In this document: positions 57,085 to 64,000 of the stretch, in pieces
Position numbering within the stretch: position 1 is the stretch's first letter
Layout: every line of letters begins with the position of its first letter
Assembly (NCBI RefSeq): GCF_002794255.1
Contig: NZ_PGGW01000019.1
Span: 126,501-190,500, forward strand
Direction of reading: 5' to 3'
Length of the DNA stretch: 64,000 nucleotides
Origin: Streptomyces carminius
GTDB taxonomy: Bacteria > Actinomycetota > Actinomycetes > Streptomycetales > Streptomycetaceae
Program-made: the position numbers and the translations under genes
Notes under the pieces: generated by a model
Told to the model about the DNA's origin: nothing
Database searches by the model: none
The model's input: only the letters and a program-made list of their open reading frames with translations

Positions 57085-59376
57085 ATACCCAAACTGACCT
57101 ACAGCGATCTGTACGGCGTCTCCCTGTCGGAACTGGCCTCGGCGGCCGCGGACTGGGGGTCGATGGTCGCCAAGCTGGAGAAGCTGGCGGAGGACGCCCG
57201 CTCCGGCATGCTGGCCAAGTCTGAGAAGACCGAGTGGAGAGGTGAGAACGCCGGGGTCACCAAGCCTTTCGTCAAGAAGACCGTCAAGGAGTTCGACGAC
57301 GCGGCCGCTCAGGCGAAGAGCATCAAGAACGTCCTCAAGGACGCGCACACCGACCTGAAGGCCGTCCAGTCCGAACTGAAGACCGCGGTGACGGACGGCG
57401 GAAAGCAGGGCATCCGGGTACAGGACAAGGGCGACGGTACCGTGTGGTGCGTCATTGAGCACGCACCGGACAACGGCGACCCCACCGAACAGCAGCGGGA
57501 AGCTCGGAAAGGTCTGGAAGACCGGATCAACAAGCTGATCGCACGGGCGGAGGAGATCGACGACTCGGCAGCCCGGGCACTGAAGAAAAGCCACGGTGGC
57601 GACACCCACAACTTCGGCCATGCGAAGTACTCCTCGCTGGACGACGCTCAGGCCGAGCGGGCTCTTGAGCTGGCGGCCCTCGGCCCCGGTATGAACAAGC
57701 AGCAGTACGCCGAGTTCAACACCCTGATGTCGTTCAACTCGAAGGACCCTGAGTTCTCCACCACGTTCTACAAGGGGCTGGGCGGACCGGAGCAGGCGCT
57801 GAGGTTCTACGGCCGGATGTCGCTCGACGGCACCCTGGGAGACGACAAGGAGCGGCTGGCGCTGGCGAAGGATTTCCAGCGCAACATGGGTGTCGCGCTG
57901 GCCACGGCCACCGACCCGGACAACAAGAGCCGTCTCCCGGCCAGTTGGGGTGAGAAGTTCCGCGAACTCGGCACCCGGCAGATCGAGTTGGAGCAGGGGG
58001 CGTTCGGCCGAGAGTACTACGGTTACCAGCTCCTCGGCGGAATGCTCCGCCACGGCAACTACGACGCGGACTTCCTCACCCCGATCGCTGAGCACATCAC
58101 CCAGCTCCACCACGAGGAACCCATGCGGTTCATGTCGACCAAGCCGACCGGCATGGGTGACCCCGACTACGGCTTCAACCCCTCCGGGAAGAACGGTGCG
58201 GGCTACGCCCCGCTGACGAGCGTGCTGGAGGCATTGGGACACAGTCCGGAGGCGTCGGAGAGGTTCTTCACGGGCGAGCCGACGGTGTACCGGGAGAACG
58301 GCACCGTCGACAAGGATGCGAGGCTGGACTACAAGTACCTGGACGAGTTCACCAAGGAAGACTTCGAGTGGCCGCCGGACACCCTGGCACCGCCCGGCAC
58401 GGACGGCGCGGAGGACGCCTTCAACCACGGGCCCAACGCCCTCGGCCACGCGCTGGAGGCCGCGACCACCGGGCGCGCGTATGACAGTCAGTCGACTGCC
58501 CCGGTCGAGCACACGCGGAAGGGCGCGGAACTCACCGAGCGTCTGGTGTCGTACTTCGGCGACCATCCCGAGTTGATCCGCCACAACGAGAACGGGGAGG
58601 CGGAGGACCTGAAGACAGGGCCCCTCCACGCCCTGCGAGACAGCCTCGGCAACATCACCGCCGATTACATGGGGGACTTCCAGCGGGTGATGTACGGGGG
58701 TGACGTGTCCTCGGGGCGTTTCCCGGTCCCCGGCGAGGCCGCAGTCTTCGCCGATTCCGGCCAGGTTCAGCGATTCCTCGCCGAAGTGGGCCAGGACCCG
58801 GACGCATACGCTTCCATCACCACCGCGCAGCAGGCTTATACGAGCCTGTTGGTGGATGAGGTCGTCAATGGAGAGAGCCAGTCAACGGTTTCTCTGGAGC
58901 AGAGAGTCAGCAATTCCGTCGCCCCCGGCGCTCTGATTGCCGGCATCATGAGCGAGGCTCGGGCGGATGCCGTCCTCGACTATCACGCGGCATCAGCCAA
59001 AGACTTCAACGAGGCTGCGGCTGACAAGGGCAAGTGGGCCAATCGTGTCGTCGAACTGGGCACCTCGGCCATTCCGCCACGGGTCCCGGTAGTGGGTGAG
59101 GTGATCAACTGGGTAGCCGAAGACATCACCGAAAGTGTGGTGAAGAGCGTCGAGAAGGATGTCGTGACCGCAGGAGAGGAAGAGGGCAGCCGCGACTACA
59201 GCAGGGCACGGCAAGCCACCGTCGATGCGACCGAAGAAATCGTCAGACGTGCGCTTCTCAATCGCTCCGACATCAATTCCGATACTGCCTTGGACATCAG
59301 AGAGACGGCAAGCACCCAGGCGGGCAACAGTTACGGTGAGGGGTCGATGTGGGAAGCCTCCGGAGACGCGTCATGA
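57085..59376 (+). CDS. 763-residue helical protein of unknown function with apparent ATA start
   Basis: Starting at ATA 57085 (AGGAG seven bases upstream) the product begins IPKLTYSDLYGVSLSELASAA and WGSMVAKLEKLA; the first canonical start, ATG 57163, would remove 26 residues that look like real coding sequence. Residues 1-120 are an ESX/LXG-like helical hairpin (WGSMV; GVTKPFVKKTVKEFDDAAAQAK), followed by about 500 mixed residues and a helical C-terminus (DITESVVKSVEKD). I recall similar Streptomyces proteins (possibly DUF6571). No toxin motif is seen. The stop overlaps the lipoprotein start by ATGA. Base composition towards the 3' end is less GC-rich than neighbouring genes. Confidence 0.8.
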   Translation: MPKLTYSDLYGVSLSELASAAADWGSMVAKLEKLAEDARSGMLAKSEKTEWRGENAGVTKPFVKKTVKEFDDAAAQAKSIKNVLKDAHTDLKAVQSELKTAVTDGGKQGIRVQDKGDGTVWCVIEHAPDNGDPTEQQREARKGLEDRINKLIARAEEIDDSAARALKKSHGGDTHNFGHAKYSSLDDAQAERALELAALGPGMNKQQYAEFNTLMSFNSKDPEFSTTFYKGLGGPEQALRFYGRMSLDGTLGDDKERLALAKDFQRNMGVALATATDPDNKSRLPASWGEKFRELGTRQIELEQGAFGREYYGYQLLGGMLRHGNYDADFLTPIAEHITQLHHEEPMRFMSTKPTGMGDPDYGFNPSGKNGAGYAPLTSVLEALGHSPEASERFFTGEPTVYRENGTVDKDARLDYKYLDEFTKEDFEWPPDTLAPPGTDGAEDAFNHGPNALGHALEAATTGRAYDSQSTAPVEHTRKGAELTERLVSYFGDHPELIRHNENGEAEDLKTGPLHALRDSLGNITADYMGDFQRVMYGGDVSSGRFPVPGEAAVFADSGQVQRFLAEVGQDPDAYASITTAQQAYTSLLVDEVVNGESQSTVSLEQRVSNSVAPGALIAGIMSEARADAVLDYHAASAKDFNEAAADKGKWANRVVELGTSAIPPRVPVVGEVINWVAEDITESVVKSVEKDVVTAGEEEGSRDYSRARQATVDATEEIVRRALLNRSDINSDTALDIRETASTQAGNSYGEGSMWEASGDAS

Positions 59377-59909
59377 GGGCGGGGCACTCCAGGTCGAGAA
59401 ATACACTCGCCTCGTTGGCGACCGTTCTGCTCCTGGCGCTGACCGGCTGCACAGAAGGAGAGGAGGAGAAAAGGGAGTACTCCATACCGGAGTCCCTGTG
59501 CGGCGTGAATATCGACACCGACCTGACCGAGCCCTTCATGCCACCGGGAAAGCGGATCCACCAGGAAGAAGAGAACAGTCTCATCATCTGGTCCTGCGAT
59601 ATATCGGTAGACGGCGAGGATGTCTTCCGGATCTCCCGGGACAGTTGGGAGCCTGGCTGGTCCACACGGCGCTTCGCTGTCAGGCATGCCTATGTGAAGC
59701 CGGAGCACGAATCCGAAGACAAATCCTACGTTTACTCGGATAATGGCGCGGTGGCCACTGTTCGATGTACTGAGCAGGGGGGGGACCGAGACCTGTTTCT
59801 CGCGGCCAAGGCGGATGAAAACTCTGCTGACGAAAAGGCCATGGAGAAACTCATCACCGCGTACCGCGAGGAGTTCCTGAAGAACGATCCGTGCGCCGAC
59901 GAGAGATGA
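59373..59909 (+). CDS. 178-residue lipoprotein, third gene of the cassette
   Basis: ATG 59373 overlaps the preceding stop codon (ATGA), so translation is coupled. The protein has a lipoprotein signal with lipobox LTGC (Cys26), an acidic stretch (EGEEEK), and a compact domain with three or four Cys (LCGVN, IWSCDIS, VRCTEQGG, DPCADE) that could form disulfides outside the membrane. No family is recognised with confidence. Its company with two helical proteins suggests a surface-exposed partner. It is less GC-rich than its neighbours. Confidence 0.85.
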   Translation: MRAGHSRSRNTLASLATVLLLALTGCTEGEEEKREYSIPESLCGVNIDTDLTEPFMPPGKRIHQEEENSLIIWSCDISVDGEDVFRISRDSWEPGWSTRRFAVRHAYVKPEHESEDKSYVYSDNGAVATVRCTEQGGDRDLFLAAKADENSADEKAMEKLITAYREEFLKNDPCADER

Positions 59910-59916
59910 GTGGCCC

Positions 59917-59950
59917 GGGGTGCCGGGCCCCGCCCACGGGGCCCGGCACC
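59917..59950. terminator. bidirectional terminator between cassette and pepN
   Basis: Perfect 14-bp stem (59917-59930 with 59937-59950) with a 6-base loop between converging genes. Confidence 0.9.
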
Positions 59951-59957
59951 CGGCGCG

Positions 59958-62474
59958 TCAGTGCGCCCCGCGCACGCGCAGGTAGCGGGCCAGGTCGTCG
60001 AGTTCGTCGGCCAGGGGGCGGCGCAGGGCGGGGAGCAGGTCGGGGTGGTCCAGGCAGCGCTCCCCCGCCGCCAGGGTGCCGGGGTCGGTGAAGGGGCGGG
60101 GGAAGCCGTACCGGACCAGGGAGTCGGCGATGGCGGGGCCTCGGCGGGCGGTGAGGGTGGGGGCCTGCTCGAAGTAGCGGGGAACGTAGTCGCTCAGGAT
60201 CTCGCGCTGTTCGGGGTGCCAGAAGCCCTGGAGGGTGGCGGCGAACAGGTAGTTGGAGAGGGTGTCGGCCGGGTCGAGCAGGGCCTGCCAGGCGGCGGCC
60301 TTGGCCTCGGGGTCCGGCAGGGCGGCGCGGCAGCGGGCGGCGCTCTCGGTGCCAGTGGCGCCGGGGTCGGCGGCGAGGGCGGCGTCGATGTCGCCGGGGT
60401 CGGCGGCGTCGAGGACGGCGAGGCGGTGCAGCAGCCGCCAGCGCAGCTCGTGGTCGAGGGGGATGCCGCCGGGGAGGGTGCCCTCGGTCCACCACCGGCG
60501 TGCCTCGCCGGGGTCGGTGGCGCTGTCGACGAGGGTGCGTACGGCGGTCAGCCGCAGTCCGTCGTCCGGGGTGTTCTCCAGGAGGGTGCAGGCGATACCG
60601 GTGAGGGTCTCCAGCGCGGCGGTGCGCATCTCCGGCGGCAGGAGGCGGTCGGCGACCGTCTGGCGGGCGAAGCGCAGGACCCCGCCGACGACGGCGGTGT
60701 CGGTCTCCCCCGGCAGCTGGCTGCGGGCGGTTTCCAGGTACTCGGCGGGCGGCAGTTCGCCGTCGCGGACCATGTCGCGGACGGCGTTCCAGACGGTGGC
60801 GCGCGCCAGCGGGTCGGGCAGGCCGGACAGGGCGCTCCGCGCGGTCTCCCGGGAGCCGTCGTCCAGGCGGATCTTGGCGTAGGTCAGATCGCGGTCGTTG
60901 ACCAGGATCAGGTCGGGGCGGAAGCCGGGCAGGGGCAGGACGTGGTGCTCCTCGTCGGCGGCCAGCTCGGTCTCCAGGCGCTCGCGCAGCACCAGGCCCT
61001 CCCCGGCGCCCGCTGTGCCGGCCCGGTCGTACAGGCCGACGGCGATGCGGTGGGGGCGGCCGCCGGAGTGGGTGATCTCCAGGCGCGGGCCGTCCGCCGT
61101 GTCGGTGACGCGCGGGGTGAGGGTGTCGACGCCGGTGGTGCGCAGCCAGTGTCCGGCCCAGGTGTGGACGGCGCGGCCGGAGGCGCGGGCGAGGGAGTCG
61201 AGGAAGTCCTCCAGGGTGGCGTTGCCGAAGCGGTGGCGGGCGAAGTGGTCGTTGATGCCGGCGAGGAAGGCCTTCTCGCCGAGCCAGGCGACCAGTTGGC
61301 GCAGGGCCGAGGCGCCCTTGGCGTAGGAGATGCCGTCGAAGTTGAGCCGGGCGGCGGCGGTGTCGGGCACGGCCTCGGCCGCGGGGGCGACGGGGTGGGT
61401 GGAGGGGCGCTGGTCGCTGTCGTAGCCCCAGGACTTGCGGTTGGCCGCGAAGTCGGTCCAGGTGTCGGTGAAGCGGGTGGCCTCGGCGAGGACCTGGTAG
61501 CCCATGTACTCGGCGAAGGACTCGTTGAGCCAGATGTCGTCCCACCAGCGCAGGGTGACCAGGTCGCCGAACCACATGTGGGCCATCTCGTGGGCGATGA
61601 CCATGCCGCGGGTCTGGCGTTCGGTGTCGGTGACGGCGGAGCGGTAGACGAACTCGTCGCGGAGGACGACCAGTCCGGGGTTCTCCATGGCTCCGGAGTT
61701 GAACTCGGGGGCGAACACCTGGTCGTAGGAGTCGAAGGGGTAGGGCTCGTCGAAGATCTCGTGGTAGCGGTCGAAGCAGCGGCGGGTGATGTCGAGCAGT
61801 TCGGCGGCGTCCGCGTCGAGGTGGGCGGCGAGGGACTGCCGTACGTGCAGGCCGAAGGGGAGGTCGGCGTGCCGGGTGCGCACCGAGTGCCAGGGGCCGG
61901 CGGCCAGCGCCATGAGGTAGGTGCTCAGCGGCGGGGTGGGGGCGCACTCCCAGCGGCCGGGTTCGTCCTCGACGCGCCGGGCGATGCCGTTGCCGAGGAC
62001 GGTCCACTCCTCGGGCGCGGTAACGGTGACGGCGAGGACGGCCTTGAGGTCGGGCTGGTCGAAGGCGGCGAAGACGAGGGAGGCTTCGGTCTCGCAGCAC
62101 ATGGTGTAGAGGTAGGTGCGGCCGTCGGCGGGGTCGGTGAAGCGGTGCATGCCCTCGCCGGTGCGGGAGTAGGGCATGTCGGCCTCGACGCGCAGTTCGT
62201 GTTCGCCCGCGGCCAGTCCGGTCAGCGGCAGACGGCCGTCGGCGAGGGCGGCGGTGTCGAGGTCGTGTCCGTCGAGGACGGCCCGGTGGAGGGTGCGGGG
62301 CCGCAGCTCGACGAAGGTGTCGCCGGCTTCGCGAGTGGTGAAGCGGACGGTGGTGGTGGAGCCGAAGACCTCCTCGCCACGGGTGAGGTCGAGGTCGATC
62401 GTGTACTGCCGGACGTCGAGGAACCGGGCTCGGCTGCGGGCTTCGTCGCGGGTGAGTGCGGGCATGGCGTTCAT
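59958..62474 (-). CDS. pepN: aminopeptidase N (M1 family)
   Basis: The 838-residue protein has the M1 exopeptidase motif GAMEN and the zinc site HEMAHMWFGDLV with downstream NESFAE that gives the third ligand, as well as the C-terminal ERAP1-like helical domain. It removes N-terminal residues from peptides in the cytosol. ATG 62474 is chosen (GGAGG about 11 bases upstream); ATG 62465 is three codons downstream. Further in-frame sequence upstream is Arg/His-rich and noncoding. It is transcribed in the same direction as the chorismate mutase gene 77 bp upstream. Confidence 0.95.
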   Translation of the reverse strand: MNAMPALTRDEARSRARFLDVRQYTIDLDLTRGEEVFGSTTTVRFTTREAGDTFVELRPRTLHRAVLDGHDLDTAALADGRLPLTGLAAGEHELRVEADMPYSRTGEGMHRFTDPADGRTYLYTMCCETEASLVFAAFDQPDLKAVLAVTVTAPEEWTVLGNGIARRVEDEPGRWECAPTPPLSTYLMALAAGPWHSVRTRHADLPFGLHVRQSLAAHLDADAAELLDITRRCFDRYHEIFDEPYPFDSYDQVFAPEFNSGAMENPGLVVLRDEFVYRSAVTDTERQTRGMVIAHEMAHMWFGDLVTLRWWDDIWLNESFAEYMGYQVLAEATRFTDTWTDFAANRKSWGYDSDQRPSTHPVAPAAEAVPDTAAARLNFDGISYAKGASALRQLVAWLGEKAFLAGINDHFARHRFGNATLEDFLDSLARASGRAVHTWAGHWLRTTGVDTLTPRVTDTADGPRLEITHSGGRPHRIAVGLYDRAGTAGAGEGLVLRERLETELAADEEHHVLPLPGFRPDLILVNDRDLTYAKIRLDDGSRETARSALSGLPDPLARATVWNAVRDMVRDGELPPAEYLETARSQLPGETDTAVVGGVLRFARQTVADRLLPPEMRTAALETLTGIACTLLENTPDDGLRLTAVRTLVDSATDPGEARRWWTEGTLPGGIPLDHELRWRLLHRLAVLDAADPGDIDAALAADPGATGTESAARCRAALPDPEAKAAAWQALLDPADTLSNYLFAATLQGFWHPEQREILSDYVPRYFEQAPTLTARRGPAIADSLVRYGFPRPFTDPGTLAAGERCLDHPDLLPALRRPLADELDDLARYLRVRGAH

Positions 62475-62551
62475 GCTGCCGTACACCTCCGTGGACGCGC
62501 ACCGGGGGTGTTCCCCGGCGTGCCCGCCCCCGGGGCCCGGGGGCCCGTGGT

Positions 62552-62857
62552 TCAGGAGCGGGCGATCGTCTCGTGGTGGCGGATCACCTCGGCGATGATG
62601 AAGTTGAGGAGTTTCTCGGCGAAGCCCGGGTCGAGTCTGGCGCTCTCGGCGAGGGTGCGCAGCCGGGCGATCTGGCGTGCCTCGCGGGCGGGATCGGCGG
62701 GGGGCAGGTCGTGCTCGGCCTTGAGGCGGCCGACCTGCTGGGTGCACTTGAAGCGCTCGGCGAGCATGTGGACCACGGCCGCGTCGATGTTGTCGATGCT
62801 CTCGCGCAGCCGGGTGAGCTCGGTCTGGACCGCGGGATCGATCTCGCTGTTGTTCAT
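62552..62857 (-). CDS. chorismate mutase (AroQ type)
   Basis: The 101-residue helical protein has the AroQ core: LTRLRESIDNIDAAVVHMLAERF, KCTQQVGRLKAEHDLPPADPAREA and FAEKLLNFIIAEVIRHHE, with the Arg and Lys residues that bind chorismate. It rearranges chorismate to prephenate for Phe/Tyr synthesis. It is a single-domain enzyme without signal peptide. It precedes pepN and is divergent from the metalloprotease-like gene, with 126 bp between them. Confidence 0.92.
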   Translation of the reverse strand: MNNSEIDPAVQTELTRLRESIDNIDAAVVHMLAERFKCTQQVGRLKAEHDLPPADPAREARQIARLRTLAESARLDPGFAEKLLNFIIAEVIRHHETIARS

Positions 62858-62983
62858 GGCCACCGACTCTATGCCGTCCCGGCCACCCGGTCCGCCGCCC
62901 CCCGTGGGCGCCGTCCCCCGCCGTACAGTGGCAGGAGGCGGTGGCGGCACCCACGGGATTCCCGGGAGGAAGTGGGCGGGCGC

Positions 62984-63913
62984 ATGGCGGTACGCGGTGG
63001 TGGTCCCGGTCACGGGTGGGATCCCGTCGAGCACGGTTTTCCGCACCTGCCGGTGGTGCGGGCGTCGATCACCGCGCTGTACCGGCGGCTGTCGTGCGAC
63101 ACGGTGCGCACCTTCTCCACCAGTGTCGCCGCGGGCGAGGTGGCCTTCGCCGACGCCGACGAGCTGTACACCGGCGCGCAGCGGGTGGCGCGGGTGCTGG
63201 TGGGGTGCCTGCGGCTGCCGGACGCGCGGCTGGTGGTGGGTTTCCGGGACATGGCGCACGCGGCGAACGTGGAGCTGGCGGCGGGCCCGGAGTACTTCGT
63301 GGAGCTGAACTCGCGGTTCCGGGGCCACCGCCGGGACATCGGGGCGGCGCTGGCGCACGAAGTGACGCACGTCTTCCTGCACCGGCTGGGGCTGTCCTTC
63401 CCCGGGGAGCGGGAGAACGAGATCCTCACCGACACGGCGGCGGCGTACCTGGGGGTGGGCTGGCTGCTGCTGGACGCGTTCCGGCAGGACGAGCTGACCT
63501 CGCAGAAGCTGGGGTATCTGACGCCGGAGGAGTTCGGGTACGTGCTGGCCAAGCGGGCGGAGCTGTTCGGCGAGGATCCGGCGGTGTGGTTCACCAGTCC
63601 GCAGGCGTACCGGGCGTATGCGCGGGGACGGGAGACCGCCCGCCGGGACGCGCTGCGGCCGCCGCTGGTGGCCGGGGGGTGGGCGGGGCGGCAGCGGTAC
63701 GCGCTGGACCGGCGGTACGCGCGGGCGCATCCGGAGCGCACGCCCTTCCCGGCCGGTGCGGCCGACGCGGGCGGTTACGTCTTCGAGGCGTGTTCCCCGC
63801 CGCGGGTGTCGTTCCCCTGCCCGACGTGCCACCAGCGGATCCGGGTGCCGGTGCGGGGGCGGCTGCGGGCTCGGTGCGGGCTGTGCCGCAGTGTGCTGGA
63901 GTGCGACACCTGA
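62984..63913 (+). CDS. zinc-metalloprotease-like protein with C-terminal zinc ribbon
   Basis: The 309-residue protein has an HExxH zinc motif (AHEVTHVFLH, His125/Glu126/His129) followed by ENEILTDTAAAYLG, where the Glu or Asp may complete the site, so a gluzincin/minigluzincin-like fold is plausible. The last 31 residues hold two CxxC pairs (CPTC at 279-282, CGLC at 298-301) that look like a zinc ribbon. There is no signal peptide, so a cytosolic role is expected. ATG 62984 is chosen; GTG 62972 in frame is four codons earlier. Function unknown. Confidence 0.85.
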   Translation: MAVRGGGPGHGWDPVEHGFPHLPVVRASITALYRRLSCDTVRTFSTSVAAGEVAFADADELYTGAQRVARVLVGCLRLPDARLVVGFRDMAHAANVELAAGPEYFVELNSRFRGHRRDIGAALAHEVTHVFLHRLGLSFPGERENEILTDTAAAYLGVGWLLLDAFRQDELTSQKLGYLTPEEFGYVLAKRAELFGEDPAVWFTSPQAYRAYARGRETARRDALRPPLVAGGWAGRQRYALDRRYARAHPERTPFPAGAADAGGYVFEACSPPRVSFPCPTCHQRIRVPVRGRLRARCGLCRSVLECDT

Positions 63914-64000
63914 GGTGTGCGGGGCGGTCGGGCCGGGTGGGGCCTCTCGTCTCTCTTCCGGTGCGGGTGGCGGGTGCGCCCGGGCGTGCGGGGGCGTTCC

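Noticed and set aside
57163-59376. ATG 57163 as the start of the 763-residue protein
   Set aside because: It would drop 26 residues that read as coding and ignores the well-spaced AGGAG before ATA 57085; kept only as the alternative start.
59854-62502. 882-codon minus-strand ORF overlapping pepN in another frame
   Set aside because: Arg/Pro/His-rich translation typical of a shifted frame of a high-GC gene; pepN itself has all M1 motifs.

Overview
The window is chromosomal DNA from a high-GC actinobacterium, almost certainly a Streptomyces or very close relative. The evidence is GC-rich codon third positions throughout, GTG/TTG starts, 4-base ATGA/GTGA gene overlaps, and a gene order (tpiA-pgk-gap, whiA-yvcK-rapZ-uvrC, uvrA, uvrB, coaE, rpsA, polA, liv operon, ANTAR regulator, pyk) that I recall as syntenic with the S. 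coelicolor SCO1945-SCO2020 interval (from memory, not searched). Nothing looks like a prophage, IS element, CRISPR array or biosynthetic cluster; this is core chromosome with small accessory patches.

Layout. 1-9.4 kb: lower-glycolysis genes (tpiA fragment, pgk, gap), the conserved whiA/yvcK/rapZ cell-division and carbon-signalling cluster, uvrC, a metallo-beta-lactamase-fold hydrolase and a maleylpyruvate-isomerase-family protein, all on the minus strand. 9.5-16.6 kb: uvrA, a Rieske lipoprotein and a large exported phosphodiester-glycosidase/metallophosphoesterase fusion. 16.6-23 kb: a tellurium-resistance-family group (TerC behind a probable yybP-ykoY manganese riboswitch, a TerD fusion, a TerD protein), then uvrB. 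23-33.6 kb: mostly single-gene units (GDPD, MGMT, MFS, PIG-L deacetylase, PemK-like toxin, AIM24, HNH lipoprotein, TPR protein, coaE, PAC2 protein) with a strange 0.9-kb gene-poor stretch at 28.55-29.44 kb that carries repeated palindromes and a promoter. 33.7-46.8 kb: rpsA, a methyltransferase, hrpB, a lytic transglycosylase, polA, an FdhF/YdeP-type molybdo-enzyme and a thioesterase. 46.9-53.6 kb: a complete livKHMGF branched-chain amino-acid ABC operon and an ANTAR response regulator.

53.6-59.9 kb is the most unusual part: a tRNA gene with a Leu CAA anticodon but a short class I variable loop, flanked by direct repeats; an adjacent HTH plus LAGLIDADG-like gene broken by a one-base frameshift; pyk; and a three-gene cassette (149-aa helical protein, 763-aa protein apparently starting at ATA, 178-aa lipoprotein) of unknown function. 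60-64 kb: pepN, chorismate mutase and a zinc-metalloprotease-like protein with a C-terminal zinc ribbon.

Convergent gene pairs are often separated by long perfect hairpins without a U-tract, the usual Streptomyces terminator style. Functionally the window combines central carbon metabolism (tpiA, pgk, gap, pyk, yvcK, rapZ), nucleotide excision repair (uvrA, uvrB, uvrC are all here but unlinked, together with polA and ogt), translation (rpsA, tRNA) and envelope or stress functions.
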